DNA of 24,867 nt from CAMQVM01 sp044433365. Its GTDB lineage: Bacteria > Bacteroidota > Bacteroidia > Bacteroidales > Rikenellaceae. The notes beneath the pieces were generated by a model. It was not told the origin of the DNA. It was given only the letters and a program-made list of their open reading frames with translations, and made no database searches. Below are positions 23,365 through 24,867 of the stretch, piece by piece (within the stretch, counting starts at the first letter, position 1; each line of letters opens with the position of its first letter). Both the position numbers and the translations under genes were made by a program. The stretch spans positions 1 through 24,867 of the forward strand of contig JAWXTR010000039.1 in the NCBI GenBank assembly GCA_044433365.1, read 5' to 3'.

Positions 23365-23446
23365 TTTAATAAAATATTCACTTTTATAGTACAAATATAT
23401 GATTTATTTTTTATATTTGTACTATAAAAGTGAATATTTTATTAAA
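23365..23446. promoter_or_regulatory. Symmetric divergent promoter in a perfect 35-bp inverted repeat
   Basis: Arms 23365-23399 and 23412-23446 are exact reverse complements over 35 bp, with a 12-bp centre. The inner edge of each arm reads TATATTTG on its outgoing strand (23412-23419 plus, 23399-23392 minus), a TAnnTTTG -7 box. Predicted starts would lie inside the arms, so kduI and DUF4861 transcripts would share the same first bases (roughly from ACTATAAAAGTGAATATTTT on). No -33 TTTG is obvious, which would fit an activator-dependent promoter. Confidence 0.75.
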
Positions 23447-23463
23447 TTTAATACTAAAAATAC

Positions 23464-24552
23464 ATGAAGAGATTATTTTTTACAATTTTTGCCATCTCAG
23501 TGCTATTTTCGTGCAATGGTGAAAAATCATTAACTGTTACAGTTAAAAATAGTGAGAATTTTGCTCGAAAAAACGAGAGTGTGGAGGTGCCTATCACAAA
23601 ATTAAAGGCTAAATTTGGTGAGAATATCGATAATTTGGCTGTTTATGATGGTCAAAATGAAATAGTTTCTCAGTTTGTAGATGGTGCCCTACTATTTCAA
23701 GCATCTACAGATGCAAATAGCTCAAAATCGTATATATTGAAGCTAAGCGAAACTAAAACTGATTACGAGCCAATGGCTTATGGTCGATTAGTTCCTGAGC
23801 GCATGGACGACTGGTGTTGGGAAAATAACCGTATTGCCTTTCGTGTATATGGACCTGCACTGCAAGCTACGGGCGAGATAAGCAACGGTATTGATATTTG
23901 GGTAAAACGCACCGATAAGCTAATTGTAGATAAGTGGTATGCTCACGGCAATTACCATAAAGATAATGGCGAGGGGCTGGATGGCTATAAAGTTGGGCGA
24001 ACTTTAGGTGCTGGAGCTTTGGCTCCAATAGTAGATGGAAAGTTTGTACTTGGCAACAATTTTATCAGTGCAAAATTGGTAGATAGTGGAGCTATTCGCA
24101 CCTCAGTTTTATTGGAGTATGCACCATACGATGTGGATGGTATAGAGGTAAAAGAGAGTCGACTTATTTCGCTTGATGCAAATAGCCATTTTAATCGTGT
24201 AACATCTAACTTTATAGGAAAATTTGACGAAATAGATGCTGGAATCGGTATTATTTTACGAAAAGGCGATGGTGAGATAAAAGAGTTTGATGAGGCAATA
24301 TGTTATAGTGAGCCTGTTGCAGGCAAAAATGGAGTTACACATATAGCAGTTGTTTTAGATGATAATTTAGAGAGTGAAACTATCCAAAATCACATTACAG
24401 CTCTGACAAAGATAGAAAACGGCAAGGGCTACACCTATTTAACTGGTGCAGGTTGGAGTAAATATGGTTTTGAGTCAAATTTGGATTGGCAAAATTATGT
24501 AAAACAGGTAGAAAAAGCATTTAATAGCCCTTTGGAGTTAGAATTTAAATAG
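23464..24552 (+). CDS. DUF4861 family lipoprotein
   Basis: 362-residue predicted lipoprotein with signal MKRLFFTIFAISVLFSC (lipobox cysteine 17). The body matches the DUF4861 type: VTVKNSENFARKNESVEVPI near the start, RLVPERMDDWCWENNRIAFRVYGPAL in the middle, then ISNGIDIWVKRTDKLIVDKWYA and the GEGLDGYKVGRTLGAGALAP block. Members occur beside unsaturated-uronyl hydrolases, polysaccharide lyases and kdu genes; biochemical activity is not established to my knowledge. The all-beta pattern suggests a carbohydrate-binding or lyase-like sandwich. It is divergent from kduI and shares a mirrored promoter with it, supporting a role in uronate-containing glycan use. Confidence 0.85.
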   Translation: MKRLFFTIFAISVLFSCNGEKSLTVTVKNSENFARKNESVEVPITKLKAKFGENIDNLAVYDGQNEIVSQFVDGALLFQASTDANSSKSYILKLSETKTDYEPMAYGRLVPERMDDWCWENNRIAFRVYGPALQATGEISNGIDIWVKRTDKLIVDKWYAHGNYHKDNGEGLDGYKVGRTLGAGALAPIVDGKFVLGNNFISAKLVDSGAIRTSVLLEYAPYDVDGIEVKESRLISLDANSHFNRVTSNFIGKFDEIDAGIGIILRKGDGEIKEFDEAICYSEPVAGKNGVTHIAVVLDDNLESETIQNHITALTKIENGKGYTYLTGAGWSKYGFESNLDWQNYVKQVEKAFNSPLELEFK

Positions 24553-24566
24553 GTTTAATTTTTCAT

Positions 24567-24630
24567 GCGAATAAAGGTTTGAAATTTTTGAGCTATTTTT
24601 GCTATTGGAGTTATAAAAAAACAACTTATT
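24567..24630 (+). repeat. Repeat D, second (left-part) copy
   Basis: GCGAATAAAGGTTTGAAATT, GAGCTATTTTTGC and GAGTTATA match 7571-7650 with small gaps; the other copy has GAGCTATTTT twice. Located 15 bp after the DUF4861 stop codon. Confidence 0.7.
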
Positions 24631-24671
24631 TTGGCGTATTCCAAAACCCCTTTTGCGAATTTCCCCAAGTA

Positions 24672-24710
24672 AATACCCCCACTCTCACCAACGGCGTGAA
24701 CGGGGGTATT
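24672..24710. terminator. Hairpin downstream of DUF4861 gene
   Basis: AATACCCCC (24672-24680) pairs with GGGGGTATT (24702-24710); inside, TCAC pairs with GTGA. It is GC-rich against an AT-rich background and followed by GCTTTAAATCTTTG. Probable terminator, though 119 bp from the stop codon. Confidence 0.5.
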
Positions 24711-24749
24711 GCTTTAAATCTTTGATTGTGGATCACCCACTCTATTAAG

Positions 24750-24867
24750 GGAACTTCTAATAATTGGATTTTAACGCTTTTTCATTTTGAGGCTTCATCT
24801 TTGAATTTTACAAAATGCGCCGTAGGCACCACTACGCCCACATTTTGTAAAATCCAAATCTAAAACC
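24750..24867. mobile_element. Family B MITE-like element, copy 3 (cut by window end)
   Basis: Starts GGAACTTCTAATAATTGGA and follows the family B plan. It is diverged: the central stem reads ATTTTACAAAATG with CATTTTGTAAAAT instead of ATTTTGCAAATA with TATTTGCAAAAT. Both arms changed together. The right end lies outside the window. Confidence 0.85.

Noticed and set aside
16980..24552. A classical polysaccharide utilisation locus
   Set aside because: There is no SusC/SusD pair, lyase, glycoside hydrolase or hybrid two-component regulator between the sulfatases and the DUF4861 gene, and transcription units are separated by terminators and repeats.

Overview
The window is AT-rich chromosomal DNA from a member of the Bacteroidetes, most likely a gut or host-associated Bacteroidales. 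This rests on the gene families present (a GH110 alpha-galactosidase, a BF3164-type lipoprotein, a DUF4861 protein, a dihydroorotate-dehydrogenase-like protein, and a two-domain ABC ATPase of the ModF kind). It also rests on several upstream boxes matching the Bacteroidetes -7 consensus TAnnTTTG and on the lack of Shine-Dalgarno sequences. The species cannot be named from the sequence alone. No rRNA, tRNA, CRISPR array, transposase or phage gene was seen.

Layout. 169-2067 (-) is a secreted GH110 alpha-1,3-galactosidase. 2420-3868 (+) is a cytoplasmic twin-ABC ATPase bracketed by two copies of a 167-bp palindromic element. 4089-5004 is a tandem array of hairpin-bearing repeats. 9472-5046 (-) is a housekeeping run: yggS, a DHOD-like gene, an argE-like gene and argH. 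9701-11362 (+) is a C69 dipeptidase. 11894-16024 (+) is uvrA-surE-GNAT. 16025-16979 is a repeat-filled gap. 18542-16980 (-) and 18832-20496 (+) are two divergent sulfatases. 20565-21012 is a second cluster of the hairpins seen in the array. 22089-21061 (-) is a BF3164-type lipoprotein. 23319-22474 (-) kduI and 23464-24552 (+) a DUF4861 lipoprotein are divergent.

Function. The ends of the window concern glycan use: GH110 removes terminal alpha-galactose, both sulfatases carry serine at the formylglycine position, kduI isomerises the 4-deoxy-5-keto-uronate released after lyase and unsaturated-uronyl-hydrolase action, and DUF4861 proteins accompany uronate-polysaccharide loci. No SusC/SusD pair or polysaccharide lyase is present, so this is a scattered set of genes and not a classical polysaccharide utilisation locus. 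The middle is core metabolism and DNA repair.

The most unusual content is non-coding. At least two MITE-like families are whole-length imperfect palindromes: family A (167 bp, TA ends, six copies) and family B (162 bp, three copies). One B copy sits inside an A copy with a clean 5-bp target duplication. A third class, the GACGTAGC hairpins, fills two of the three convergent intergenic regions. Short ATAATTCAT-type repeats start at or next to stop codons. A 177-bp element has perfect 25-bp inverted ends. The kduI/DUF4861 divergent promoter is a perfect 35-bp inverted repeat with a -7 box in each arm. I found no convincing new protein-coding system.
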